Source: Trebonia sp036501515
Lineage (GTDB): Bacteria; Actinomycetota; Actinomycetes; Streptosporangiales; Streptosporangiaceae
Reading direction: 5' to 3'
NCBI GenBank assembly: GCA_036501515.1
Contig: DASYAD010000165.1
Coordinates: forward strand, 1-33,186
DNA length: 33,186 bases
Shown in pieces: positions 1 through 9,527 of this stretch. The notes under the pieces were generated by a model. It was not told the origin of the DNA and did not search any database. It was given only the letters and a program-made list of their open reading frames with translations. How positions within the stretch are numbered: position 1 is the first letter of the stretch; every line of letters begins with the position of its first letter. Both the position numbers and the translations under genes were made by a program.

Positions 1-1325
1 AGGACTACCAGCTCCGTCACGAGCGGGTCGCGGGAATTGACGTGGCGAAGGCGAAGGCGGACGTGTGCACCCGGCTGCCGCCGGGCCGCCCTGACGGGCG
101 GCGCCGGTCGCGGACGGAGGAGTTCCCGGCGACCGTCGCCGGGGTGCAGGACCTGGCGGGCAGGCTGCTGGCTGACGGGGTGCAGCTGGTCTCGATGGAG
201 TCCACGTCGGATTACTGGCGGCTGTGGTTCTTCGTGCTGGAGGCGGCGGGGCTGAACGTGCAGCTGGTGAGCTCGTCGCAGGCCAGGCAGCTGGCAGGGC
301 GGCCGAAGACGGACCGGGCCGACGCGCAGTGGATCGCCCGGCTGACCGAGACGGGGCTGCTGCGGCCGTGCTTCGTGCCGCCGCCGGAGGTCCGGGAGCT
401 GCGGGACTGGGCCCGGGCCCGCCTGCACCTGGTCCAGGACCGGACCCGGGAGTGGCAGCGGCTGGAGAAGCTCCTGGAAGGCGCCCTGGTCAAGGTCTCG
501 TCCGTGGTGTCGGCCCTGGCGGGGAACAAGACCGCCCGCGCGATCGTCGAGGGCCTGATCGCGGGGGAGCGGGACCCGCAGGCCCTGGCGGGCCTGGCCC
601 TGGGGTCGCTGCGCGGGAAACGCGGCGAGCTCGCGGCGGCGCTGCAGGGGGCAGCGTTCGGCCCTCACCACGCCCGGCTAGCCCGGGTCCACCTGGACCG
701 GATCGACGCGATGGACCGGCACGTGGCCATGCTGGACGACGAGGTCGCGGCCTGCCTGGACGCGATCCCGGCCGCGCAGGGCGTCACCGCCGCCGGCGAC
801 CGCTCCCCGGACCCCGGGCAGGACGCCGTCGTGCTGCCGGCCGCGCAGCGGCTGGCCGAGATCCCCGGCGTCACGGTGAAGCTGGCGATGAGCATCATCG
901 CTGAGACGGGCCTGGACATGTCCCGGTTCCCGGCCGCCGGGCACCTGGCGTCCTGGGCCGGGCTGGCCCCCTCGGCCCGCCAGTCCGGCAGCCTGTCCCG
1001 CAAGCCCGCCAAGAAGCAGGGCAACGCTTACCTGCGCGGTCACTGCACCCAGGCCGCCAGCGGGGCCGCCCGCACCGGCACGTTCCTCGGCGAAAGGCTC
1101 CGCCGCCTGTCACGCCGGTCCGGCGGGGCCAGGGCCCGCTGCGCTGTCGCCCGCTCCGTCCTCGTCATCGTCTGGCACCTGCTCAACGACCCTGCGGCCC
1201 GTTACACCGACCTCGGCCCAAGCTGGCACGAGAAGAAAACCGACCGCGACAAGAAGATCCGCGGCCACCTGCGCCAGCTCCAGGCCCTCGGCCTGCAGGT
1301 GACCGTCACCGGCACAGCCGCCTAA
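1..1325 (+). CDS. IS110-family transposase, 5' end cut by window edge
   Basis: DEDD-type transposase/recombinase of the IS110 family. The reading frame is already open at the left window edge (first complete codon at base 3), and the family's opening motif GIDVAK lies at about bases 33-50, upstream of the first GTG at 42. The real start is therefore outside the window. Visible features are the first acidic residue in GIDVAK, the Glu in SMEST, the Asp pair in KTDRADAQW (N-terminal RuvC-like DEDD domain), and the C-terminal Transposase_20 domain with IPGV, ASWAGLAPSARQSG (the catalytic serine region of IS110 enzymes) and GNAYLR. The C-terminus looks complete, with TAA at 1323-1325. IS110 enzymes are known to use a bridge RNA from the element's non-coding end; the end where it might lie cannot be judged here. 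Confidence 0.93.
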   Translation, partial: DYQLRHERVAGIDVAKAKADVCTRLPPGRPDGRRRSRTEEFPATVAGVQDLAGRLLADGVQLVSMESTSDYWRLWFFVLEAAGLNVQLVSSSQARQLAGRPKTDRADAQWIARLTETGLLRPCFVPPPEVRELRDWARARLHLVQDRTREWQRLEKLLEGALVKVSSVVSALAGNKTARAIVEGLIAGERDPQALAGLALGSLRGKRGELAAALQGAAFGPHHARLARVHLDRIDAMDRHVAMLDDEVAACLDAIPAAQGVTAAGDRSPDPGQDAVVLPAAQRLAEIPGVTVKLAMSIIAETGLDMSRFPAAGHLASWAGLAPSARQSGSLSRKPAKKQGNAYLRGHCTQAASGAARTGTFLGERLRRLSRRSGGARARCAVARSVLVIVWHLLNDPAARYTDLGPSWHEKKTDRDKKIRGHLRQLQALGLQVTVTGTAA

Positions 1326-1411
1326 ACCAAAACCGCCCCTGACCAGGCCCGCAGCCCAACCCGCCACGGGCCCTTCAACCACGCCCGCGTTTAGCTGAGG
1401 ATTCTCTCGGT
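1..1411 (+). mobile_element. IS110-type insertion sequence, right part
   Basis: Contains the 3' portion of the transposase plus about 85 bp of following non-coding DNA. IS110 elements normally lack terminal inverted repeats, so the right boundary cannot be fixed by inspection; 1411 is a guess placed just before the repeat-rich junction. The left end is outside the window. Confidence 0.5.
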
Positions 1412-1535
1412 CAGCAAGAAGCGCGGGGCGCGTGTCAGCTCGGCTCGCGCGCACCCGGCATGACGGCCTCTGATAACAGCAAGAAGCGCGGAGCGCTTAC
1501 CGGCCGCTACCCGCCGAAGACGCGGAGCGCTTACC
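1412..1535. repeat. Direct repeats next to IS110
   Basis: A 15-bp sequence (CAGCAAGAAGCGCGG) occurs exactly twice, at 1412-1426 and 1477-1491. A second 14-bp sequence (GCGGAGCGCTTACC) occurs at 1488-1501 and 1522-1535, with a shorter echo (CGCTTACC) near 1626. No gene is supported in the 303 bp between the transposase and the next gene. Such clustering suggests local slippage or a remnant insertion site; no function can be assigned. Confidence 0.75.
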
Positions 1536-1561
1536 CGCCGGTCCGCGTGCTTACTATCCGC

Positions 1562-1626
1562 CCACGTCGCCCGCCCACGTCGCCCGCCCACGTCGCCCGC
1601 CCACGTCGCCCGCCTACGTCGCCCGC
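1562..1626. repeat. 13-bp tandem repeat, five copies
   Basis: Five head-to-tail copies of CCACGTCGCCCGC; the first four are identical and the fifth has CT for CC at its second base. The array ends 2 bp before the stop codon of the neighbouring minus-strand metallo-hydrolase, so it lies immediately 3' of that gene. A 13-bp unit changes reading frame with each copy, which fits non-coding DNA. Confidence 0.9.
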
Positions 1627-1628
1627 GC

Positions 1629-2282
1629 TTACCAGCCGCGCTCGCGCCACTCCTCCAGGTGCGGCCGCTCGGCGCCGACAGTGGTGTCGCCGCCGTGCCC
1701 CGGGTACACCCATGTCGCGTCGGAGAAGCGGCCGAAGATCTTGTCGGCCACGCCCTGGTACAGCGTCGCGAACCGGGCCGCGTCCTGCTGGGTGTTGCCG
1801 ACGCCGCCAGGGAACAGGCAGTCGCCGGTGAACAGGTGCGGCGCCGGCCCGTCGGCCTCAAGGGCGAGCGCGATCGACCCCGGCGTGTGCCCGACCAGGT
1901 GGGTCACGCTGAGCACGCTGTCGCCCCAGGCGACCGTGCCTCCGTCCTCGACCAGCTCGTCCGTCGGCACCGGGATGCCCGGCGCGTCCAGCGGGTGCGC
2001 GACGGTGACCGCGCCGGTCGCGGCCTTCACCGCGGCCAGGCCCTGCCAGTGGTCCGCATGCTGGTGGGTGGTCACGATCTTGGCCACCGGCGTGTCGCCG
2101 ATCAGCTCGATCAGCCGCCCCGGCTCGGCCGCGGCGTCGATGAGCAGCCCCTGCCCGGTCCCGTCGACCAGCAGGTACGCGTTGTTGTGCATCTCGCCGA
2201 CGGCCAGCTTGGTCAGGGTCACGCCGCCGATTTGCCGCGTGTCCGCCGGGCCGCCGACCTGTACGTCTCCCGTGTAAGTCAC
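1629..2282 (-). CDS. MBL-fold metallo-hydrolase (glyoxalase II-like)
   Basis: A 217-residue metallo-beta-lactamase-fold protein. The metal-binding motif THQHADH is at about residues 92-98, followed by HTPGS (third histidine), GDCLF (bridging Asp) and YPGHG near the C-terminus. These are the full set of ligands for a dinuclear metal site, and the spacing matches glyoxalase II-like hydrolases, which cleave thioesters such as S-lactoylglutathione or related thiols. The substrate here is unknown. The start is GTG at 2282; the next in-frame Met lies inside the conserved EMHNNAYLL stretch and would be too late. A single-gene unit is likely, since the next minus-strand gene ends 58 bp upstream. The 3' end abuts the 13-bp tandem repeat. 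Confidence 0.9.
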   Translation of the reverse strand: MTYTGDVQVGGPADTRQIGGVTLTKLAVGEMHNNAYLLVDGTGQGLLIDAAAEPGRLIELIGDTPVAKIVTTHQHADHWQGLAAVKAATGAVTVAHPLDAPGIPVPTDELVEDGGTVAWGDSVLSVTHLVGHTPGSIALALEADGPAPHLFTGDCLFPGGVGNTQQDAARFATLYQGVADKIFGRFSDATWVYPGHGGDTTVGAERPHLEEWRERGW

Positions 2283-2340
2283 GCAACGAATCTAGTGCCG
2301 CGGCGCCCCGCCTGTCGCCTCGCCCCCGGTTCCTCGCCCG

Positions 2341-2997
2341 CTAGCTCAGCAGCGTGGTCTGCCCGGCCGAGGGCGACTCAGCCAGCGCGCCCGGGTAGAA
2401 GCCGCGCGCCGTTCTGAATAGCTCATCGAGGGAAGGCCACCAGGGGCCGTGCCGCAGCGTGCCCAGCTCGGCCAGCACGGCGGCCGCCTGGGCGGCGGGC
2501 TCGGCCCCGGCGGCGACCGCCACCCGGTTGGGCCGGACGGCGCGCAGCGGTCCCAGGTAGAAGTCGGGTGCCTGCGGCGCCTCGCCGGCCGCGGCCTGCT
2601 CGGCCAGCACGAGGTAGTAGTCGGGCAGCTCGAACTGCCTGCCCCGCCAGGCCGCCAGGGCCTCGGCCGCGCGGAGCTCGAACTCGTCGGTGCCGCGCGG
2701 CGCCGCGGCGAGCGACCACATGTCCCGCCAGGCGTCGGCCACCGCGCGCAGCGGGTCGGCCGCCACCAGCACGTACGGGGCGGTGATGCCGGCCGCGCGG
2801 CGCAGCGCCCTGGCGGCCGTCTCGAGCTCGCCGCCTGCGCTGCCAGGGCCTGCGCTGCCAGGGCCTGCGCTGCCAGACCCCGGCGGCTGGTCTTCCGGCC
2901 GGACCAGCACGACGTTCAGCGACCGGCCGACCGCGGCGAGGGCCTGCTCGCCCGGCCGTCCCGCCAGCACCACCACGGTGGAAGGGTTGTGCCTCAC
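2341..2997 (-). CDS. Hypothetical protein with Gly-Ser-Ala-Pro repeat linker
   Basis: About 218 residues from GTG at 2997, giving an N-terminus that begins with a beta-strand-like segment (STVVVLAGRPGEQALAAVGRSL) after a short MRHNP. An alternative upstream GTG at 3039 would add 14 residues (PPAARAILGP type) that look non-coding. Near residues 40-53 there is a short GSAGP repeat encoded by three 15-bp DNA units. The rest is Ala/Leu-rich, with aromatic patches (ELPDYYLVLAEQ, APDFYLGPLRAVRPNRV, HGPWWPSLDELF). No signal peptide or membrane segment is seen and I do not recognise the family. Codon bias agrees with a real gene, and the stop at 2341 lies close to the next gene's start. Confidence 0.7.
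   Translation of the reverse strand: MRHNPSTVVVLAGRPGEQALAAVGRSLNVVLVRPEDQPPGSGSAGPGSAGPGSAGGELETAARALRRAAGITAPYVLVAADPLRAVADAWRDMWSLAAAPRGTDEFELRAAEALAAWRGRQFELPDYYLVLAEQAAAGEAPQAPDFYLGPLRAVRPNRVAVAAGAEPAAQAAAVLAELGTLRHGPWWPSLDELFRTARGFYPGALAESPSAGQTTLLS
2836..2880. repeat. 15-bp tandem repeat inside a coding region
   Basis: Three copies of TGCGCTGCCAGGGCC (2836-2850, 2851-2865, 2866-2880, the last with 2 changes). The unit is a multiple of three, so it keeps frame and encodes the GSAGP linker of the overlapping minus-strand gene. Confidence 0.85.
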
Positions 2998-3318
2998 CGG
3001 CCCGAGGATAGCCCGCGCCGCCGGCGGCAAGCACACCACCCGATAAGAACAGAGCTGTCCAGAACGGGAGCGGCTGACACCGGGTTCGAAGATATTTTCC
3101 CGTCCGTCAGGCCGGCCCGGCGACGGTGCCGTACGCTGGGAGCACGGCCGGCCGGACGGCGGGCGGTCGGGGGACCGGGCATAACCGGCGCACTGACGGT
3201 GCTATGCAGGTGCGGGCTGGAGCGCCGGCGAACCGAAGGCAGCTGACGGGCGGGGACCGTTCCGTAGTCGGGCAGGTCGTTCCGCGGTCGGGGCGGTTCG
3301 TTTCGCGGGCGGGACAGA

Positions 3319-3341
3319 ATGTCAGACCCCCTCGTTACGAT
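3319..3341 (+). promoter_or_regulatory. RecA-NDp / PafBC-type DNA damage promoter of uvrA
   Basis: The sequence ATGTCAGAC, an 8-bp spacer and TACGAT matches the published mycobacterial LexA-independent damage promoter consensus tTGTCRgtg-N8-TAnnnT, now attributed to the PafBC activator. The hexamer ends 73 bp before the uvrA GTG. No LexA palindrome (GAAC-N4-GTTC) was found in the 417-bp intergenic region 2998-3414. That region otherwise holds an imperfect direct repeat around 3257-3295 and no credible gene. Confidence 0.7.
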
Positions 3342-3414
3342 GCCCAGGGACCGGTATCGGCGCCGGCCCGTCCCCATCCCCCGCAGGACGTACGACTGAA
3401 GAGAAGAGCGCGCA

Positions 3415-6263
<2,849 letters not shown>

Positions 6264-6279
<16 letters not shown>

Positions 6280-6299
6280 CAGCTTAAGCAGGGCTAGCC
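6264..6299. repeat. Tandem 18-bp duplication across two convergent stop codons
   Basis: GCTTAAGCAGGACTAGCA is followed directly by GCTTAAGCAGGGCTAGCC (two mismatches). The first copy carries the uvrA stop TAG (6277-6279); the second carries, on the opposite strand, the pobA stop TAA (6284-6286). The duplication spans both 3' ends and the 4-bp gap between them. Confidence 0.85.
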
Positions 6300-7513
6300 G
6301 CCAGCCGGGTGGCCGGGTCGAAGCGCAGCGGGGCGTAGCCCGTGTAGGTCTCGGCCAGGCTGGCGGCCGCGCTGCGTGAGCTGACCAGGTGCCGCAGCTG
6401 CGCCAGCTGCAGCTCCGACTCGAACGGGTCCTGGCCGGGCACGACGTGCAGCATGGAGGTCATCCACCAGGACAGGTGGGTGGCCCGCCAGACCCGCTCA
6501 AGGCAGTGCTCGGAGTAGGCGGCCGCGAGTTCGCCGTCGCCGTCGCGGATCTGCCTGATCAGCGCGGTGGCCAGCGCCGCCACGTCGGCGACGGCCAGGT
6601 TCAGTCCCTTCGCCCCGGTGGGCGGGACGATGTGGGCGGCGTCGCCGGCCAGGAACAGGTTCCCGTAGCGCATGGGCGCGGCGACGAAGGACCGCATCGG
6701 CGTGATCGACTTCTGCAGCACCGGTCCGGTCTGCAGCGTCCAGCCCGGCACCGCCAGCCGGAGCCGGAGCTCGTCCCAGATCCGCTCGTCGGGCCACCGG
6801 CCGATGTCCTCGTCGGCCGGTACCTGCAAGTAGAGCCGTCCGACCTGCGGCGTCCGCATGCTGTGCAGCGCGAACCCGTTCTCGTGCCGGCAGTAGATGA
6901 CCTCGTCGGTCGACGGCGGCGCCTGCGCCAGGATGCCGAGCCACGCGTACGGGTAGCTCCGCTCGGCCACCGTCGTGAGCCCGCCGCCGGGGATGGACGG
7001 GCGGCAGATCCCGTGGAACCCGTCGCAGCCGGCGATGACGTCGCAGGTCACCACGTGCCGCTCGCCGCGCGCGTCGGTGTAGGACAAGACCGGCCGGTCG
7101 GAGTCGAGTCCGCTGACCGCGGTATCCGTGACGTCGAACTCAAGCGCGGCGCCGTCCGCGGTGCGGGCGGCGATGATGTCTTTGACGATCTCGGTCTGCG
7201 CGTAGATCGTGATCCACCGGCCGCCGGTCAGCTCGCGGAAGTTCAGGTGGTGCCGTTCACCGTCGAACTGCAGGTAGATACCGTCGTGCTCCAGCCCTTC
7301 GGCGTCCAGGCGACCGCCGAGGCCGACCGCGCGCAGCAGCTCGACCGTGGTCGATTCGAGCATCCCGGCCCGCTGCCGCGCCTCGCAGTAGGCCCGGCTG
7401 CGGTTCTCCACGCACACCGAGTCAACGCCGCCCAGGGCCAGCAGGTGCGACAGGAGCAGGCCGGCCGGCCCGGCGCCGACGATCCCGACCTGCGTACGCT
7501 CGTGCACGGTCAT
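6284..7513 (-). CDS. pobA: 4-hydroxybenzoate 3-monooxygenase
   Basis: FAD-dependent hydroxylase converting 4-hydroxybenzoate to protocatechuate, the entry step to the beta-ketoadipate pathway. Visible are the dinucleotide fold GIVGAGPAG (residues 10-18), RQRAGMLE, the DG motif DVIAGCDGFHG, and the FAD motif GDAAHIVPPTGAKGLNLA. Counted against my memory of the Pseudomonas enzyme, substrate residues equivalent to Tyr201, Ser212, Arg214, Arg220, Tyr222 and Tyr385 are all present (VIY, HSMR, GRLY, ETYTGY), so activity on 4-hydroxybenzoate is likely. Start is ATG at 7513 with GGAAGGA 9 bp upstream; the open frame runs on to 7690 but that extension is AT-rich and non-coding in character. About 409 residues. 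No pobR or pca genes are nearby, so it is an orphan copy. Confidence 0.95.
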   Translation of the reverse strand: MTVHERTQVGIVGAGPAGLLLSHLLALGGVDSVCVENRSRAYCEARQRAGMLESTTVELLRAVGLGGRLDAEGLEHDGIYLQFDGERHHLNFRELTGGRWITIYAQTEIVKDIIAARTADGAALEFDVTDTAVSGLDSDRPVLSYTDARGERHVVTCDVIAGCDGFHGICRPSIPGGGLTTVAERSYPYAWLGILAQAPPSTDEVIYCRHENGFALHSMRTPQVGRLYLQVPADEDIGRWPDERIWDELRLRLAVPGWTLQTGPVLQKSITPMRSFVAAPMRYGNLFLAGDAAHIVPPTGAKGLNLAVADVAALATALIRQIRDGDGELAAAYSEHCLERVWRATHLSWWMTSMLHVVPGQDPFESELQLAQLRHLVSSRSAAASLAETYTGYAPLRFDPATRLAASPA

Positions 7514-7707
7514 CCCGGCACCATCCTTCCCGTACCCGGCTACTAACACAAAGTAGTCATCCCGCTCTATATAGTAGCAATACGGAAAGTAATAGCTAGA
7601 TAACGATAAGTACATATTGTTGCACTGCAAGGTGCAGCGTCGCAGAGCGCCCGGGGCGGCGCGGCGGCGCGGGCCCGTGTGGACGTACATGGGCGCGGGC
7701 GGGTACG
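7514..7707. promoter_or_regulatory. AT-rich divergent promoter region of pobA and the hydrolase
   Basis: The stretch 7540-7620 is far more AT-rich than anything else in the window (CTATATAGTAGC, AAGTAATAGCTAG, GATAAGTACATATTG) and must contain the pobA promoter. An inverted repeat lies at 7625-7637, CTGCA-AGG-TGCAG, embedded in TGCAC..GTGCA (7621-7636). It could be an operator, perhaps for an IclR-type PobR encoded elsewhere; that is inference only. No clean -35/-10 pair with standard spacing was found. Confidence 0.45.
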
Positions 7708-8412
7708 GTGCCGGACGTGAACGAGATCATGACCGCCGCCGGTCCCGCTGAGGTGGTTCTTGACCAGCCGGAAGACCGCCCCGCGGAGTTCCTGGTGGTG
7801 CTCACCCACGGCGCCGGCGGACTCCCGGGTACCGCCGACGTGCTGGCGGTCCGCGACGTCGTGCGGTCGCTGGGGGCGGCCACCGCACTCGTCACCCAGC
7901 CGTACCGGGTCAGGGGCGGACGGGCCCCCGGGTCGGCAGTGAAGCAGGATGCCGCCTGGACGGAGCTCGTCGCCGTGCTGCGGCGGGACACCGCCCGGGA
8001 CGGCGTCCCGCTGCCGCTGATCCAGTGCGGCCGGTCGAACGGGGCGCGGGTGGCCTGCAGGACCGCGCTCGCGACGGGCGCCGCGGGTGTTGTGGCGCTC
8101 GCGTTCCCGCTGCACCCGCCCGGTCAGCCGGAGAAGTCCCGGATCGGCGAGCTGCGCGGCGCCGGTACCAGCGTGCTGGTCGTGAACGGTGAACGCGATC
8201 CGTTCGGAGTCCCTGAAGCCGACGCGTCAACCGACGTCGTCGTCCTTCCTGGGGAGACTCACGCCCTTTCGAAGCATCCGGCGGCGGTCGGCGATGCCGT
8301 CGCCGCCTGGCTGATGCCTGCCGGGGGGATGAACCCCCGTACCCCCCGGGTCCTGCTTTCCGGGACGACGACCCCCGTGGTCCGTCCCGGTGGCGGGGAA
8401 GGTCCCCGCTGA
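7708..8412 (+). CDS. KANL3/Tex30-like alpha/beta hydrolase
   Basis: A small alpha/beta-hydrolase of about 230 residues. The catalytic triad can be read: nucleophile Ser in CGRSNGAR, Asp in NGERDPFG, and His in GETHAL. An oxyanion-type segment VLTHGAGG follows the first strand. These features match the dienelactone-hydrolase-like KANL3/Tex30 group. The substrate is unknown. The start is uncertain: GTG 7708, GTG 7720 and ATG 7729 are in frame and none has a strong ribosome site. The C-terminal 30 residues (GMNPRTPRVLLSGTTTPVV) look like read-through into a GC-rich structured 3' end rather than fold core. Divergent from pobA, so it may share regulation. Confidence 0.85.
   Translation: MPDVNEIMTAAGPAEVVLDQPEDRPAEFLVVLTHGAGGLPGTADVLAVRDVVRSLGAATALVTQPYRVRGGRAPGSAVKQDAAWTELVAVLRRDTARDGVPLPLIQCGRSNGARVACRTALATGAAGVVALAFPLHPPGQPEKSRIGELRGAGTSVLVVNGERDPFGVPEADASTDVVVLPGETHALSKHPAAVGDAVAAWLMPAGGMNPRTPRVLLSGTTTPVVRPGGGEGPR
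8393..8409 (+). terminator. GC-rich hairpin at the end of the hydrolase gene
   Basis: GCGGGGA-AGG-TCCCCGC is a perfect 7-bp stem with a 3-base loop, ending one base before the stop codon TGA (8410-8412). It has no T-run after it. It may serve as a terminator of the U-less type or a 3' end stabiliser for the gene that converges on DUF5999. Confidence 0.5.
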
Positions 8413-8422
8413 GCGACTGGCC

Positions 8423-8623
8423 CTAGGCGGCCGGCGCGTGGTAGTCGGTGGGCCGGTGCGGGGCGATCATTCGCCCGTTTGGCAGCAGCTCGCCGGTGTC
8501 TTCGAAGATGACGACTCCGTTACAGAGCAGTGACCAGCCCTGCTCCGGGTGGCTCGCGATGGTGTGAGCCGCCTCGCGGTCCGTAGCCGAAGCGTCCGGA
8601 CAGGGTGGTAGGTGCGGGCACAT
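8423..8623 (-). CDS. DUF5999 family protein
   Basis: A 66-residue actinobacterial protein of unknown function. It starts MCPHLPPCPDA (a Cys/His cluster: Cys2, His4, Cys8), then REAAHTIASHPEQGWSLLCNG and FEDTGELLPNGR, and ends APHRPTDYHAPAA. This pattern is highly conserved in the DUF5999 family of Streptomyces and relatives as I recall it. The longer open frame to 8722 has no family resemblance upstream of this Met, so ATG at 8623 is preferred. The Cys/His cluster might bind metal; this is inference. It converges with the hydrolase gene, and a DasR-like site lies 140 bp upstream. Confidence 0.88.
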   Translation of the reverse strand: MCPHLPPCPDASATDREAAHTIASHPEQGWSLLCNGVVIFEDTGELLPNGRMIAPHRPTDYHAPAA

Positions 8624-8762
8624 GTCAGTGCCACCTGGCTTTCCTGAGCAGTCCACGGCCTCGCGCCATCTGGCTAAGCGGTCACGCTCTGCTGCCAAAC
8701 TCCTGCCTGAGCGGCCGCCCAAACAAGGCTCGGCAGTGAGTTGTACCCGCGAACCCCTGCCA

Positions 8763-8778
8763 AATGGCCTAGACCACT
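8763..8778. promoter_or_regulatory. DasR-like (dre) operator candidate
   Basis: AATGGCCTAGACCACT matches the near-palindromic dre consensus AGTGGTCTAGACCACT at 14 of 16 positions. In Streptomyces, DasR is the GntR-family N-acetylglucosamine-responsive repressor. The site lies 140 bp upstream of the DUF5999 start, in a 392-bp intergenic region (8624-9015). Chance occurrence cannot be excluded. Confidence 0.4.
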
Positions 8779-8798
8779 TAACTTAACTTTGCCCCGCC

Positions 8799-8829
8799 GC
8801 GCCGGTGAGTGCAAGCGACTTGCCGGCGC
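8799..8829. other. Two-part stem-loop
   Basis: GCGCCGG (8799-8805) pairs with CCGGCGC (8823-8829), and inside it CAAG-CGA-CTTG (8812-8822) forms a second stem directly stacked on the 3' arm, leaving a six-base bulge TGAGTG. This could be an RNA structure on either strand. There is no T-run next to it. Confidence 0.55.
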
Positions 8830-8852
8830 GTTAAGCAGAGATTTCCCAAATA

Positions 8853-8881
8853 TTGACACGGTCAAGCCGAACCACTGGTTC
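8853..8881. promoter_or_regulatory. Two adjacent operator-like palindromes
   Basis: TTGAC-ACG-GTCAA (8853-8865) and GAACCA-C-TGGTTC (8869-8881) are both perfect inverted repeats separated by 3 bp. They look like protein-binding sites, but no divergent or downstream gene is close (DUF5999 begins 230 bp away). No regulator can be named. Confidence 0.4.
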
Positions 8882-8944
8882 AGACCTTATTCGTAGCGAC
8901 CGCGCCGGGGGGATTGCCAGGAATCCTACCGAACTTGCCCGTGT

Positions 8945-9008
8945 GCTTTCGCATGGCTTCGCGCGGTAACTGTTCACCGGTGCGAAAGCGTGACCTGAGC
9001 GTGACCTT
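8945..9008. terminator. Long-loop stem and 11-bp direct repeats downstream of a hypothetical gene
   Basis: GCTTTCGCA (8945-8953) pairs perfectly with TGCGAAAGC (8981-8989) around a 27-base loop. On the minus strand this lies 27 bases past the stop codon of the gene ending at 9016, so it may be its terminator, though no U-tract follows. Immediately beside it AGCGTGACCTG/AGCGTGACCTT repeats at 8987-8997 and 8998-9008, exactly one helical turn apart, which is more like a protein-binding site. Confidence 0.45.
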
Positions 9009-9015
9009 AAAGTGC

Positions 9016-9396
9016 TCAGACTACCGGTACGCGCGGTACCTCGGGGATCCGGTTAAGCCGGTGGTTCTCACGGAGCGTAAGGAGGCGTTCGGCCTCGGCC
9101 GTGAGCGTGCGGACGGCGGGCTTCGCCTTAGCCTTGCGGTTGAAGATCCGGTCCTCGTAGCCGCGCGGCCCGATCTCCGCGCGCTCCGCGGCGTAGGCGG
9201 CCCGCATGGCCGCGGTCAGCGCCGCGTCGAGTTCCATGGCCAGCCGGTGCAGCTCGGCGACCGGCGCGTGCCTGGCCTCGGCCGCGCGCAGGGCCGCGTC
9301 GGCGGCGCGGGCGTCGTCGAGCAGCCTGCCCCGGTTCGCCGCCTCCGCCTCGTCGGCCGCATGCAGGTCTAGTGCCTCCTGGCTCGCCTTGTACAT
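9016..9396 (-). CDS. Hypothetical helical protein
   Basis: A 126-residue protein starting at ATG 9396, with GGAGAC 9 bp upstream as a good ribosome site. It is mostly predicted helix: EALDLHAADEAEAANRGRLL, then Ala/Arg/Glu-rich segments, then VAELHRLAMELDAALTAAMR. The C-terminal part is basic (IFNRKAKAKPAVRTL) and ends with RIPEVPRVPVV. No membrane segment or known motif is seen. The larger open frame reaching 9885 overlaps the next gene in another frame and its N-terminal part is only a shadow of that gene. Its codon pattern and ribosome site argue for a real gene; function unknown. Confidence 0.65.
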   Translation of the reverse strand: MYKASQEALDLHAADEAEAANRGRLLDDARAADAALRAAEARHAPVAELHRLAMELDAALTAAMRAAYAAERAEIGPRGYEDRIFNRKAKAKPAVRTLTAEAERLLTLRENHRLNRIPEVPRVPVV

Positions 9397-9527
9397 CCCG
9401 CTTACGTCTCCGTCCTCGTCATCAGCCCGCACCGCAGAATACGCCAGCCCAGAGCCTACGCTGAGGGCGGCTCCCCGGTTGGCGGCCGGGGAAGCGCCCG
9501 CTATCTGTTCGGTAACGGCTGGCGCCG

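Noticed and set aside
3075..3100. tRNA-like TPsiC arm (GGTTCGAA)
   Set aside because: No acceptor, anticodon or D-arm partner sequence around it.
3060..3410. LexA (SOS) box upstream of uvrA
   Set aside because: No GAAC-N4-GTTC palindrome; GAAC and GTTC occur only singly.
7514..7690. N-terminal extension of pobA to 7690
   Set aside because: AT-rich, aromatic/Tyr-rich translation unlike the protein; the ATG at 7513 has a good ribosome site and matches family length.
8674..8865. Small minus-strand frame of 63 residues
   Set aside because: Crosses a DasR-like site and a stem-loop, has no ribosome site and no recognisable motif.
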